64,000 nucleotides of DNA from Bacillota bacterium (GCA_021846505.1 JAJZWV010000005.1:38258-102257); one strand, 5' to 3'. Counted from the stretch's first letter, positions 20,001 to 28,394 are shown. Numbers and translations: made by a program. Notes: generated by a model not told the origin, from the sequence alone.

Positions 20001-20105
20001 AGCCACCGCGGTCACACGGCCCCCGCGGTGGGGCCCGATGAGGCGCCACGGCAGCGGGGGCCAGGCGGGAGCGCCCGCGGCGCCGCTACGCCCCATGATC
20101 GGCAA
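17022..20105 (-). CDS. BNR/VPS10-type beta-propeller protein
   Basis: This 1027-aa protein carries many BNR/Asp-box repeats (S-x-D-x-G-x-x-W, such as RNGGVSWHNL, SRDGGRSWDLI, SEDGGNHWVSI and STDGGDGWQRA) spread over the first ~700 residues. It matches the sortilin/VPS10 'glycosyl hydrolase-like' propeller family. The C-terminal ~300 residues are predicted mainly alpha-helical. Members are usually exported, but no signal peptide is visible at this start (MPIMGRSGAAGAP), so a start may be misplaced or the protein may be cytoplasmic. It overlaps the S9 peptidase gene by 20 bp and is co-transcribed with it. No enzymatic activity can be claimed. Confidence 0.8.
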   Translation of the reverse strand: MPIMGRSGAAGAPAWPPLPWRLIGPHRGGRVTAVAGHPTDRLTFFFGAAAGGVWVTRNGGVSWHNLTDGALRRPSVGALALAPAEPRRLYVGLGESCVRNDVVPGDGVWRSDDAGAHWESLGLADTQHIGRILVHPTDPDTLYVAALGHAFGPNPERGVFRSRDGGRSWDLILHRGPDAGAVDLAMDPDDPGVLYAALWEVRRQPWTFVSGGPGSGLYRSEDGGNHWVSITEAPGLPGGVWGRVGLATTPARPGRLWAMIEAREGGIFRSDDQGAHWVGTNDELALRRRPWYYNHIVADPVHPDTVYVLDLECRRSTDGGHTFAAVPTAHGDHHALWIDPRDPQRLINGHDGGAAVSFDGGASWSSTFNQPTAQFYHVTTDTRVPYRVYGAQQDNTTLSVPSQSRWGAVGAAEWADVGGGESGAIAVRPDAPHIVYAGSYNTLTRYDGQVGELRSIHPWPDLTAGRPAAAVRYRFPWTFPVVLSPHDPTTLYTAAQVVFRSQNEGASWTVISPDLSRQDPSKMGPSGGPITGQAMNAEYYGTVSALAESPRRRGLLWAGTDDGLVHVSPDGGATWEAATPEELPRDSYVAVVEPSAHDADAAFVAAHRYKLDDPAPYIFRTTDRGCHWTRIVSGIPGGEWVRAVRQDPQEPALLYCGTETGVYVSTDGGDGWQRANANLPAVPIYDLAVHGQDLVAATHGRSFWILDDVSPWRAQAAGAVGAAPILHRPADAVRWIPRAAGGGRGAAGGAGYRALPYTAARWERSAAGEPEWVDSGANPAGGLWLSYELSEPVAELKLHIEDEAGRLVRIVAEGAHAAWFHRAAWDLREAGVNGLPSTARRAAGISGLPVLPGPYRAVLAAGGPSRVQPFAVALVPGSGVDPAALAAQRELHGAIRAAFRQLIDLVVAARAWMQQVRAESPATAAHASHQLEAVLTGMAGPEQPSADSLRSHPAPLSAQLSALAEVVALGDQAPTAQAWEVFREQSRHFDAARQAAAAAVRQAVEAVNRQRAAAGRAGLSVPAWCED

Positions 20106-21981
20106 ACCACTGCCGCATCAGGGCCAAGCGCTCCAGGCGATGGGCGGGATGGCCATTGCGTGCGAGGCCGTGATTCTCGTGGGGGAAGCGCACGAGGCGC
20201 GCGGGCTTGCCTTGGAAGTACAGCGCCGCAAACAGCTGCTCGCCTTGCTCGATCGGCACGCGGTAGTCGTTCTCCGCGTGAATGATCAGCACCGGCGTGT
20301 TGATGTCCAGCGCATAGGCGATGGGGGACGCCTTCCAGAAGAACTCGGGGTTTTCCTGCGCCGTGAACCCATACTGGAGCCGGCGGTTGCGCCCGGCCAA
20401 GTCCCCGGTGCCGCTCATCGAATAGAGATTGTTCGGCGCTGCCTCGGAGCACGCCGCCCGAAATCGGTTGGTGTGCCCCACAATCCAGCTGGTGAGATAG
20501 CCGCCATAGCTGCCGCCGTTGACGGCCAGGCGGTCGGGGTCGACGGCCCGATCGTGGGCGAGCCCCGCATCCACGGCGGCCAGCACATCCTCATAGTCCG
20601 CCACCCCGCGCGCCATGCCCAAGGATCGGGCCCACGCCTCGTCGCGGCCGGAACTGCCGCGAGGGTTCGCCATAAACACGGTGTAGCCCTGCGCGGACCA
20701 GTACTGCATCTCGTGGGAAAAACCATACCCAAACTGCGCAAAGGGCCCGCCGTGCAGCTTGAGCAAGCCGGGGTGCGTGCCGCCGCCGGGATTCGCCAGC
20801 GCGGGCGGACGCATCAGCCAGCAGGAGACGCGCGCCCCGTCGGCGCTGGTCGCGGTGTAGGGCTCCATGTCGGCCAGCGCCACGCCGGCACACCACGCAT
20901 CGTGCAGATGGGTGAGCGCGGTGGGCGGGGTGTCGGGGCGCAGCGCTTCCCGGCAAACCTCCGGCGGCCGCGTGGGCCAGGCGCTGACGGAAACCCCCCA
21001 GGTTCCGTCCGGTGCCACCTGAAACGCTGAAACGTGGCGGCGGCCGGGTCCGGCTGGCTCTGGGGCGGCCTCGGCGCCGCCGGCTCCAAGGGCAACGCGC
21101 CACACCTCCGTCGCGCCATCGTCCTCGGCCAGCACATAGATCGCCTGATGATCCGGGCTCCACTGGGGGCGCCCAATGACGTGGCGGTCCCAAGACCCTG
21201 CCCAGCGGCGGCGGCCGCTGCCGTCGGCATTCATGACGAACAGCCGGCCGTGGGAGGGGGTGCTCTCCCGCCGCGTGGTGCCCACGTAGGCGATGTGGCA
21301 GCCGTTCGGGCACCACACCGGATCGTGCGCGCCCCCCTCGGTGGCTGTGAGCTGGCGGATAGACAAATCGTCCAGCCGAAGGGTGAAGACGTCTTGAGCC
21401 ACATCCTGGTCACGGGTGTCGTGGCGGGCCGATACAAAGGCGATGGCCGCCCCATCCGGCGACCAGGCGGGCTGAGTGTCGCTGTAGGCGCCATCGGTCA
21501 GGGCCGCGACCTCACCCGAGGACGAGTCCACCCGAAACAGGTGAAACCGCCGATCATAGGTGTAGCCCACGCCGTTTAAGCGGTAGGGCATGCGATCGAT
21601 GACGCGGGCGGGCTCCGGCTCTGGGTCCTCCGCTCGGGTCCATGGCTCGCCGGAGGCGGCCACCACCACCACGGATTGAGCGTCGGGGGCCCAGGCGAAA
21701 TCTTCGACACCGCGGCGGAGCCGCGTGATCGGGCGCGCCTCGCCGCCGGACGCTGCCATCACATAAACCTGTGGCGGCAGTCCTTGGCGCCGAGACAGAA
21801 ACCCCAGCCAGCGCCCATCGGGCGACCACTGCGGCCGCCGGCTGCGTCCTGTGGTGGTCCACAGTTGAGGCTCCGGGGCGTCCGCGCTGATTACAAATAT
21901 GTTTGCGTCCGGCTCTCGCTGGCCGCGGACCGGAATGGAAGCGCCATACGCTACCCGCTCCGCTCCGGGCTGGATCGCCAC
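20086..21981 (-). CDS. S9-family prolyl oligopeptidase / acylaminoacyl peptidase
   Basis: This protein has an N-terminal TolB-like propeller (WSPDG repeats) and a C-terminal alpha/beta-hydrolase domain that cleaves short peptides. The catalytic triad is visible: S491 in GGSYGG, D572 in HAENDYRVP and H604 in HENHG. The GTG start at 21981 gives 631 aa, but the same frame upstream reads RRLVAAEDLFALWTVAD, which looks like the usual S9 N-terminus. A GGAGGAG ribosome-binding site ends about 5 nt before an ATC codon at 22047, so the true protein may be about 22 residues longer with a non-standard start. It is translationally coupled to the BNR protein. Confidence 0.9.
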   Translation of the reverse strand: MAIQPGAERVAYGASIPVRGQREPDANIFVISADAPEPQLWTTTGRSRRPQWSPDGRWLGFLSRRQGLPPQVYVMAASGGEARPITRLRRGVEDFAWAPDAQSVVVVAASGEPWTRAEDPEPEPARVIDRMPYRLNGVGYTYDRRFHLFRVDSSSGEVAALTDGAYSDTQPAWSPDGAAIAFVSARHDTRDQDVAQDVFTLRLDDLSIRQLTATEGGAHDPVWCPNGCHIAYVGTTRRESTPSHGRLFVMNADGSGRRRWAGSWDRHVIGRPQWSPDHQAIYVLAEDDGATEVWRVALGAGGAEAAPEPAGPGRRHVSAFQVAPDGTWGVSVSAWPTRPPEVCREALRPDTPPTALTHLHDAWCAGVALADMEPYTATSADGARVSCWLMRPPALANPGGGTHPGLLKLHGGPFAQFGYGFSHEMQYWSAQGYTVFMANPRGSSGRDEAWARSLGMARGVADYEDVLAAVDAGLAHDRAVDPDRLAVNGGSYGGYLTSWIVGHTNRFRAACSEAAPNNLYSMSGTGDLAGRNRRLQYGFTAQENPEFFWKASPIAYALDINTPVLIIHAENDYRVPIEQGEQLFAALYFQGKPARLVRFPHENHGLARNGHPAHRLERLALMRQWFADHGA

Positions 21982-22081
21982 ATCCGCGACGGTCCACAGC
22001 GCGAAAAGGTCCTCGGCGGCAACCAGCCGCCTGCTGTTGCTGTTGATGCCTTCTCCTCCTCGGGCCCGCTGCTCCTCTAAC

Positions 22082-22894
22082 CCCTCGGTCGTGGCCGGCT
22101 GGTCGGCGCAGACGGTCTAGTAGATAATTAGTCTAACACCGCCAAGAGCGTAAGCGGACGCGACGATGGCGTCAAGGTGGTGGCGCTTCCCATCGCGCCT
22201 CAGCTGCGGCCCGACCACTCTCAAATGGCGCAGGCCCCAAAGGTCACGCAGCCAAGCACGCTGATCGCCAACAGCGCCCCCCACAGCAAGGTGTACCCCC
22301 AGCGGGCCCGCGCGCTGATGGCGGCATAGTTTTGGGGCCGGGAGCGCGGCTCCACTGACAGCGACCACACCACCAAGCCAATGAGCAGAACCGCGAAACC
22401 CAGTGGGCCGGGCTTTGGGACACGTTTTGCCGCCGCGGATTCCTCCCGCGACCCGCGATCGGCTGGCTTGGCCAGGCGGCGGAACCGGTGTGGGTGCTTC
22501 TCCACGCTCTGTCATTCACAGCGGAGGTGGTGTGCCGGCCCCTCGGCGGTGGGCCTACCCCCACACCCCCACCGCAACTGACGGTCCCATCCGGGGTTCC
22601 AAGCGTTCAATCTACGGACCTACTCCAGGATCAACCCGAAAAGGCGTCCCAAGGCATCTGCGCGAAACGCGCATCATCGCTCCACACCTAACCGGCGCGC
22701 AGCGGACTCTATTTTCCGTGGGCGTCCGGCCTGGACTTCCCTGCGACCTCCGCCATCTCCCATCGCGGCACGGAGAGATAAGGGACCTTGCGAGATGGCC
22801 CCCTGGCGATTGAGTCCTCGATTATGCTATCGTTAATTCAATGTAGCCTCCGGGCGCGCCGACATCAGGAGGCTGATCGACCAGGGGGTCAATC
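22082..22894. other. Intergenic region holding a truncated M50 3' end
   Basis: Apart from the 186-bp direct repeat at 22203-22388 this stretch holds no supportable gene. A leftward frame through the repeat (22221-22505) encodes the last ~60 residues of the M50 peptidase fused to unrelated sequence, so it is a gene fragment. A ribosome-binding site for the next gene (AGGGGG, 6 nt before its ATG) is at the right end. Confidence 0.6.
22203..22388. repeat. 186-bp direct repeat, left copy (duplicated M50 3' end)
   Basis: This copy is nearly identical, with only a few mismatches by eye, to 24468-24653, which is the 3' end of the intact M50 gene plus a few bases beyond its stop. Both copies are in the same orientation and bracket the HsdR_N/RAMA gene, a spacing of 2265 bp. 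The arrangement is what a duplicating insertion of the intervening block, or a tandem duplication followed by replacement, would leave. Confidence 0.85.
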
Positions 22895-24250
22895 ATGGAA
22901 TATCCATCCGCGGAAAGTTCTGCCGCCATCCGGTCGGCGGTTGACTACGCAAAGATGGTAACCGCTGAGGTGCATGCCCCGAAGTTGAGCGAGGCCGACA
23001 CCCGCGCGGTGTTAATCGACCCGCTTTTGAGAGCCCTGGGATATGAAGACGTCACCGACATCACGAGGGAGTACTACGTCCGCACCTCGCAGGAATTCAT
23101 CGACTATGTCATCCGGGTGGGCGGGCGCAGTGTGCTCGCCGTCGAGGCCAAATCGTTGTCGGTTGACCTGACGGAGAAGGCAGCCTCACAGCTGATCGCA
23201 TACTGTGCGGTAGATGGGATCCCGTGGGGCGTGCTGACCAACGGTCGCCTTCTGAAACTGTACAATGCCGCGACCAGCGGCGATGTCGCGACGAAGTTGG
23301 TAGCAACAATCGATCTATTCTCCTACCACGATGACAGCGACTTTGCGGAGATACTTTCTCAGTTATGGATCCTATCCCGATCGAACATGTCCGACCCAGG
23401 ACGTTTGACTGACTGGGTTGCCAAACGTGCCATGGATGGGATTGTTCGGGAGTGGCTGTGCAATCCTGCGTCGAACGTGGTTGGGATCCTGCGGCGAGAT
23501 CTGCGGAGGGAGGGCATCGACACGACTCGCCACGACATAGCTGAGTGGGCTGCTCGGGCGTTGATGGGATCGGCCGCGCCTATCCCCCCGTCTGCGGCAG
23601 CTCAACCGAAGACCACAGCGGCGCTAAGTCAGCCTCACATCGCGCCGACCAACGCACCGGAGGGCCGCCGCATGAGAGCGTGGGTGAGCCTCGTCGAATC
23701 CGGCGCAGTAGGCAGTCAAGCGTCCCTGCGAGGGGACTGGGACGGGGAGCTGGTCGAGGCCTCGGTGGACTCCTCGGGTTACATAACGTGTCGCGGGAGG
23801 GTCTTTGCCAACCCGACGGCAGCCGCCACATATATTGCCGGCACGCAAACCGACGGATGGAAGTTTTGGAGATATGAAGGCAGGTGGCTTGGCGAAGTTC
23901 GCGCCGGACGCAGCAACGACGGGGCGCATCCAGTTGAAAGGCCTGCGCCAAAACACCAAGGACCCTCGCTTCAGGGTTACCGGAACTCCCGCTGGGATGC
24001 CTTGTTTGCCTCTGGTCGGATATCGCTCCCCGCTGTGCTCACAGCGAGCTGGGAAGGGAGACGCTTTGAAGCAACTGTCACCCCGGAAGGTCACCTGGAC
24101 TGCGAGGGAAAGTCGTTCATCAACCCGTCGGCTGCGGCCACACACCTCGCAGGGCGACCTATGAGCGGGTGGCAGTTTTGGTCATATAACGGCCGCTCCT
24201 TAGGACTGGTGGAGCAAAGCGAATCCAGGGACTGGCGCGTGGTTAAATAA
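22895..24250 (+). CDS. Orphan HsdR_N nuclease-domain protein with two RAMA/DUF4357-like repeats
   Basis: This 451-aa protein begins with a type I restriction HsdR N-terminal-like nuclease fold (about 20-170). Candidate PD-(D/E)xK residues are D70 in FIDYVIR and E84/K86 in LAVEAKS. The second half holds two homologous domains (about 262-335 and 366-438). Each ends in an SAAA...AG...GWxFW pattern (TAAATYIAG then GWKFWRY; SAAATHLAG then GWQFWSY), as in RAMA/DUF4357 domains, which are proposed to bind modified or methylation-related DNA. No HsdM, HsdS or helicase lies beside it, so a stand-alone modification-dependent nuclease is possible. It is flanked by 186-bp direct repeats, a sign of acquisition as cargo. 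Confidence 0.7.
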   Translation: MEYPSAESSAAIRSAVDYAKMVTAEVHAPKLSEADTRAVLIDPLLRALGYEDVTDITREYYVRTSQEFIDYVIRVGGRSVLAVEAKSLSVDLTEKAASQLIAYCAVDGIPWGVLTNGRLLKLYNAATSGDVATKLVATIDLFSYHDDSDFAEILSQLWILSRSNMSDPGRLTDWVAKRAMDGIVREWLCNPASNVVGILRRDLRREGIDTTRHDIAEWAARALMGSAAPIPPSAAAQPKTTAALSQPHIAPTNAPEGRRMRAWVSLVESGAVGSQASLRGDWDGELVEASVDSSGYITCRGRVFANPTAAATYIAGTQTDGWKFWRYEGRWLGEVRAGRSNDGAHPVERPAPKHQGPSLQGYRNSRWDALFASGRISLPAVLTASWEGRRFEATVTPEGHLDCEGKSFINPSAAATHLAGRPMSGWQFWSYNGRSLGLVEQSESRDWRVVK

Positions 24251-24467
24251 CGCTCACCACCTGCGATATCCTAAGCAGCCTACCCATGTGGCCGCCTGAT
24301 GTGCGCCTCCAGTAGCGCCAGTTAGCCCGTTGTGCCTGGTGATTGGGTTTTGAGCTGTGGCGCCCATCGAGGCGCCTGCACCGCAGCGTTCGATGGCCGC
24401 TCCGATACGTCCAGCACACTGCCAACCTTGGCACCGCTTCGCGCCGGCCGTCATGGCCGCATTGGAC
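24251..24467. other. Intergenic gap, nothing recognised
   Basis: Between the HsdR_N/RAMA gene and the right 186-bp repeat I find no coding sequence, structured RNA or convincing terminator. Confidence 0.4.
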
Positions 24468-24653
24468 GCTGCGGCCCGACCACTCTCAAATGGCGTAGGC
24501 CCCAAAGGTCACGTAGCCAAGCACGCTGATCGCCAACAGCGCCCCCCACAGCAAGGTGTACCCCCAGCGGGCCCGCGCGCTGATGGCGGCATAGTTTTGG
24601 GGCCGGGAGCGCGGCTCCACTGACAGCGACCACACCACTAATCCAATGAGCAG
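24468..24653. repeat. 186-bp direct repeat, right copy (3' end of intact M50 gene)
   Basis: This is the right-hand partner of 22203-22388. Most of it is the coding sequence for the last ~56 residues of the M50 peptidase. Since the gene is intact here, this is the likely source copy. Confidence 0.85.
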
Positions 24654-25604
24654 GACGGCGATGGGGTCGAACTGCCAGTGTGGCGGCGTCGGCCGATAAA
24701 ACAGGACGGCCAGCGCCCCCAGGGCCCCGGGGATCCAGGCGCGCCAGCGCCAGAAGCCCACAGTGCGCCCGCCATCCAGCGGCAGCACCGGCATCAAGTT
24801 AAAGACGTGCAGCAGGCAGCCGGCACTGGCCAGGGCGGCCCAGAATGGATTAGCCGTGGCCACCCACAGCAGAGCGGCCACCCCGGTGCCGGCCAGCCCA
24901 AAGATGGGGCCTGCGATGCCCAGGAACGCTTCCTCACTGGCGTCCGCCGGCCGCTGCTTCAACCCAATAAACGCCCCCAGGAACGGGAGAAAGATGGGCA
25001 GGCTGGTTGCCATGTGCCGGCGGCGCGCCGCCACCATATGCCCCATCTCATGGCCGGCAATCAGGAGCACCAGCCCGATGGCAAAGGGCCACCCCAGCAC
25101 CAGCGCGTACAGCGCCATGGTGACCAGCACCGACCCAAACACCAGCAAAAGCTTCAGCTTGGCCAGCACCGCCAGCCCGGTGGTAAACAGGCGGCGCCAC
25201 CACGACGGCTGGCCCGCCCGAGGGCCACTGGCAAACCGAACCTTGGTAATGGGCTGGCCGCTTGGCGAGTACACGAGCAAGGCGTCGCCCTGCCAAAACA
25301 CCAGGGGCCGGCTGTGTAAGTCGCTCAGCACCGATGGATCGTGGAATTCCGGGTTTGTCAGCACGTGGTGGAGATACTGCTGGCGGCCGTCGTGGCTGCC
25401 CAGGTCCGGCATGGCCACCCGCCACTCCGTGGGGCTGTCTGAAGGAGGAGCCTCTACCTGGTACCAGTGGCCCTCGTCCCACTCGGGTGCCCCGGGCAAT
25501 GCCGCACGCAGGCTCAGCCAGCGCGGGTCGTGAGGCGACACCGGCCGCCTGGCGCGGCGCCAGAGCGGCGGCGCGGGCCGACCCGTGTTGACGAAGAACT
25601 CCAT
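24486..25604 (-). CDS. M50-family (site-2-type) membrane metalloprotease
   Basis: This ~372-aa multi-pass membrane zinc protease has AGHEMGH, whose HExxH zinc site is near residue 188, in the second hydrophobic stretch. MPVLPLDGG, with its third zinc ligand Asp near residue 280, is in a later one. S2P-family members cut transmembrane segments of regulators or signal peptides; the substrate here is unknown. The N-terminal ~130 residues are soluble and Trp-rich, unlike minimal S2Ps. I prefer ATG 25604 because GGGGGTG precedes it; GTG at 25613 adds three residues. Its 3' end exists in two further copies in the window. Confidence 0.88.
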   Translation of the reverse strand: MEFFVNTGRPAPPLWRRARRPVSPHDPRWLSLRAALPGAPEWDEGHWYQVEAPPSDSPTEWRVAMPDLGSHDGRQQYLHHVLTNPEFHDPSVLSDLHSRPLVFWQGDALLVYSPSGQPITKVRFASGPRAGQPSWWRRLFTTGLAVLAKLKLLLVFGSVLVTMALYALVLGWPFAIGLVLLIAGHEMGHMVAARRRHMATSLPIFLPFLGAFIGLKQRPADASEEAFLGIAGPIFGLAGTGVAALLWVATANPFWAALASAGCLLHVFNLMPVLPLDGGRTVGFWRWRAWIPGALGALAVLFYRPTPPHWQFDPIAVLLIGLVVWSLSVEPRSRPQNYAAISARARWGYTLLWGALLAISVLGYVTFGAYAI

Positions 25605-25613
25605 GCCGCCCAC

Positions 25614-26108
25614 CCCCTTGCCATCATCGCCATCATGGCCACTTAGCCAGATGGAGTCACATTACACTAATGGCGAGGAGATGCCATTGGCAGCGCTCCA
25701 CCTTTCGCCGCGCCCATTTTCTCGCCCAGCGGCGCTGACTGAATCGGCTCGGCCCAATGGGATCGGGGATTCTGGCCCCAATCTCCCGCTCGCTCCCGGA
25801 TTGGCACTTGCCGAGGGCCAGGTGGCCGCGCCGCCCGGCATACCGCCGGTTGCCCTAACGGCTGTCACGGCCGCCGTCCGGCCGCTTCGCCCACGATTTG
25901 AGCCTATGGGCCCGATTCCCACTACACGCGCCACTGACACTCCAATAGCTGCTCGTCTCGAAGGCGGGCGCGGCCAGCCGCGGCGGTTTCCCTCACCGGC
26001 TGCCCATTTCCCCTGCCTCCCTCAGCAAGTCGACTTCTTCCGCCAATTGCTGTTTACTAATCCTGTCGATCCCAATGGCGGCTTCCCAGCAGGCGGGAAA
26101 AGGACGGT
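25614..26108. other. Intergenic region, nothing recognised
   Basis: About 500 bp separate the divergent M50 and secreted-protein genes. No frame here shows recognisable protein features on either strand. It should contain both promoters, but I could not pick reliable -35/-10 pairs. Confidence 0.35.
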
Positions 26109-26114
26109 GTGTGT

Positions 26115-27572
26115 ATGAACCGGTGGCGCATTGCGGTTAGTGTGCTGCTGGTGAGCAGCCTCTTCGTCACAGCTGGTGGAGCCCGATGCGGGGCGGGTGC
26201 GTGCGGCCACCATCCGCTGGCGGCCGGTCCCCCGGCGATTCGGCACCATGCCAACCCGGCGCAGATCAGCCCGCGGCCATCCGGCCAGTCGGCCACGCCC
26301 CCGGTCACGGTGCGAGTGGCCGCCCACACCGCGGCGGCCAAGGTCACCAGCCCGAGTCCGGTCGCCTCCGCGGCCGCCACTGCCACCAAGTCCAGCGCCC
26401 AGCCGCCGTCCTCCGGGTCGAGCGGCACCCCGCCAACCTCGACAGGCTCCACGGCCAGCGCTCCTTCGCTGGCACCCGGCTCTTTTATGGTGTTGGGCAG
26501 CAGCCTGCCCTTTGTGGCGGCGGGCCAGACCAAGGTGCTGACCGCCGCGGTGACGCTTCCCAACGGGCAAGCGGAAGCCACCTACAATGGCCCGATCACG
26601 CTGCGCTTGCTGTACACAACCTGTGCGGTGGACTCTCCGACGCAGTGCCCCCCAATAAACCTGTGGAATGGCAGCCGCTTTGTCTACGCCTACGGAAACA
26701 ACGTGACCATCACGGTCAACGCGGTCGCCGGGGTGGCGCAGTTCAAGATGCAGCCGCTAGCGGTTGGGCAAACCACCGGCGCGGTGTTTGTGGCGTCTGT
26801 ACCGGGAGCGGGGGGAATTGAAAGCCCGTCTCTCCGGATTATGGTGGTGGCCAACAACACCGCACCGGTGGGCTTTGCCTTTTTCACGCCGGCGGGCACA
26901 CGGATTTCTTACCAAAGTCCGCTGGAAGCCGTGGCCCACCGCGCTGTCCAGCTGACGTTAACGCCCGTGAACGCCCTGGGCCAGCCGATTGCCTCCACCC
27001 GGGGGTCATTGGTGGTACTCCAGGCAGCGCGGGGGCTGACCACCTCCCCCAGCTACACGGTCCCGCAAGACAGCTTCTTCGCACACGGCTTGCCCTATTT
27101 TCTTGCGGCCGGCACCCAGTCCGTGTCGGTCCAGTATGTATCCCCCGTCACGGAGCCTCAGGTGCTGTGGGCCAGCGACACATCCAACACCGCCGCATTT
27201 GCAGAATTTATCCCACCCTCGGGCTCGCCCCTTCACGTGGTGCAAACCGCCAGCGGTGCCACCGTCTCCGGGATTGAGCCGCACACCACATACACCGTGG
27301 TGGTAGATGGCCCTCTGCCGCTGCCGCCAATCCACTCGACACCCGTGGCCCACGTCACGGTGACCTCCAGCCCCAGCCGGCCGTCGCCGGCCCTGACCTC
27401 TACTCCGGTTTTGAACCAGGAGGGCCAGTGGACCTTCACCTATCAGTCGGGCTCAGCGGGCGCCGTCGGGGACACGCTCCACCTTTCGATAAATTACTGG
27501 CCCACGTGGCCGGGCGAGCCGCTGACCGAGCAAATCCTGTACAGCGCGACCGTCACCACCAACCCGTATTGA
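26115..27572 (+). CDS. Secreted protein with Ser/Thr/Pro-rich linker, unknown function
   Basis: The ~485-aa product starts with a clear signal peptide (MNRWRIAVSVLLVSSLFVTA). A low-complexity Ala/Ser/Thr/Pro linker (about 40-125) follows, and then ~350 residues rich in alternating beta-type hydrophobics. Repeated segments such as VTLPNGQ, NNVTITVNAVAGVAQF and LTPVNALGQPIAS resemble Ig-like or invasin-like beta domains. It is probably exported and cell-surface or extracellular. No catalytic motif is visible. A GTG two codons upstream (26109) is an alternative start. Confidence 0.6.
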   Translation: MNRWRIAVSVLLVSSLFVTAGGARCGAGACGHHPLAAGPPAIRHHANPAQISPRPSGQSATPPVTVRVAAHTAAAKVTSPSPVASAAATATKSSAQPPSSGSSGTPPTSTGSTASAPSLAPGSFMVLGSSLPFVAAGQTKVLTAAVTLPNGQAEATYNGPITLRLLYTTCAVDSPTQCPPINLWNGSRFVYAYGNNVTITVNAVAGVAQFKMQPLAVGQTTGAVFVASVPGAGGIESPSLRIMVVANNTAPVGFAFFTPAGTRISYQSPLEAVAHRAVQLTLTPVNALGQPIASTRGSLVVLQAARGLTTSPSYTVPQDSFFAHGLPYFLAAGTQSVSVQYVSPVTEPQVLWASDTSNTAAFAEFIPPSGSPLHVVQTASGATVSGIEPHTTYTVVVDGPLPLPPIHSTPVAHVTVTSSPSRPSPALTSTPVLNQEGQWTFTYQSGSAGAVGDTLHLSINYWPTWPGEPLTEQILYSATVTTNPY

Positions 27573-27834
27573 ACCCGAGGAGACACGGCCGGCACTTTCG
27601 CCCGCGGGTCCCCGAACCACGCTCGACGGCAGGACGCTGGCGCTTGTGAGTGGCGGCTGGCGTCCTTGTACTCCGAGCGTGCCGCCGCGCTCGCCGGTGC
27701 GGCGCGCTCCAGATCCGCCTTGCCCGACTGGCTTACCGGCCGAACTCCGCCAAGTAAGACACGAGCCCCACGCTTCTTGGCCACTTACCTGCCTCACTGG
27801 CCAGGCACGCACGGCCGCCAGGGGTGAAGGGCCC
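27573..27834. other. Gap with no recognisable gene
   Basis: About 260 bp lie between the secreted-protein stop and the vapC remnant. No frame here has a recognisable motif. Confidence 0.3.
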
Positions 27835-28160
27835 TGGGGGAGCCGCGGACGTCGTTATGGCGCGACCGCGATCCCGCGGTTCGCAGCAGCGGCGGCCAGG
27901 CGGCAGTCAAGCGTCCAGAGGAGCCCACGTGCATCGTGGGCCAGCACGAGATACTGCGCATCGTAGGCAGTCAGCCCTTCCTCGGTGGCCACTTCCAAAC
28001 TGGCTCGGGGCTCCACCTCTTATTCGATAATGTCAAAGGCGGAAAGGGCGTTCAGCGCCGCGATGGCCCACGCTCGGCTGACTCTGCCCCGCCGCACCGA
28101 CATGGCTAGCACATTGGCCACCTCATGCCAGAACATGGGCGGTGCAACGAGGTGGGTCGA
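27835..28160 (-). pseudogene. vapC: vapC (PIN toxin) middle and C-terminal part, inverted fragment
   Basis: Read leftward from about 28160, the frame gives LVAPPMFWHEVANVLAM and AWAIAALNALSAFDI. An in-frame TAA comes next, then GLTAYDAQYLVLAHDARG and LLWTLDCRLAAAA, which is the end of a PIN-domain VapC including its conserved TAYDAQYL acidic motif. The N-terminal part is absent here and appears on the opposite strand at 28391-28500, directly after vapB. The in-frame stop adds a second lesion. Intact VapC is an RNase toxin; this locus cannot make one. Confidence 0.75.
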
Positions 28161-28394
28161 GATATCCACAAGATCAGCATCTATTTGGACGAAGAGTTTC
28201 ACCGGACGTTGAAGGCGAAAGCCAGCACACTGGGCTTGTCCCTCTCGGAATTTATAGCGCGCGCCGCGCGGGACGCCTTGTACCAACCTAGCCGCGGAGT
28301 GGCGAGCGACTCGATGGACCGCCTTCGCTGCCAGGTGCCCTCGACGTTCACGGCTGCCGAAATCCGCAAGATGCGGGACACGGGTCGCGAATGA
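28125..28394 (+). CDS. vapB: VapB-type ribbon-helix-helix antitoxin, N-terminus replaced at inversion junction
   Basis: Residues from about 15 on (HKISIYLDEEFHRTL, ASTLGLSLSEFIARAARDAL) form a CopG/Arc-type ribbon-helix-helix with a toxin-binding tail. The first ~14 codons from the ATG are the reverse complement of vapC coding sequence, so the native start was lost or shifted at an inversion breakpoint near 28160. If still translated, it would make an antitoxin without an intact partner. The stop (GAATGA) overlaps the start of the vapC 5' fragment, as in normal vapBC pairs. Confidence 0.6.
   Translation: MPEHGRCNEVGRDIHKISIYLDEEFHRTLKAKASTLGLSLSEFIARAARDALYQPSRGVASDSMDRLRCQVPSTFTAAEIRKMRDTGRE

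Noticed and set aside
16836..20285. Long plus-strand open frames (up to 545 codons) opposite the BNR and S9 genes
   Set aside because: They are Arg/Pro/Gly/His-rich, lack ribosome-binding sites and motifs, and mirror well-supported minus-strand genes; typical high-GC antisense frames.
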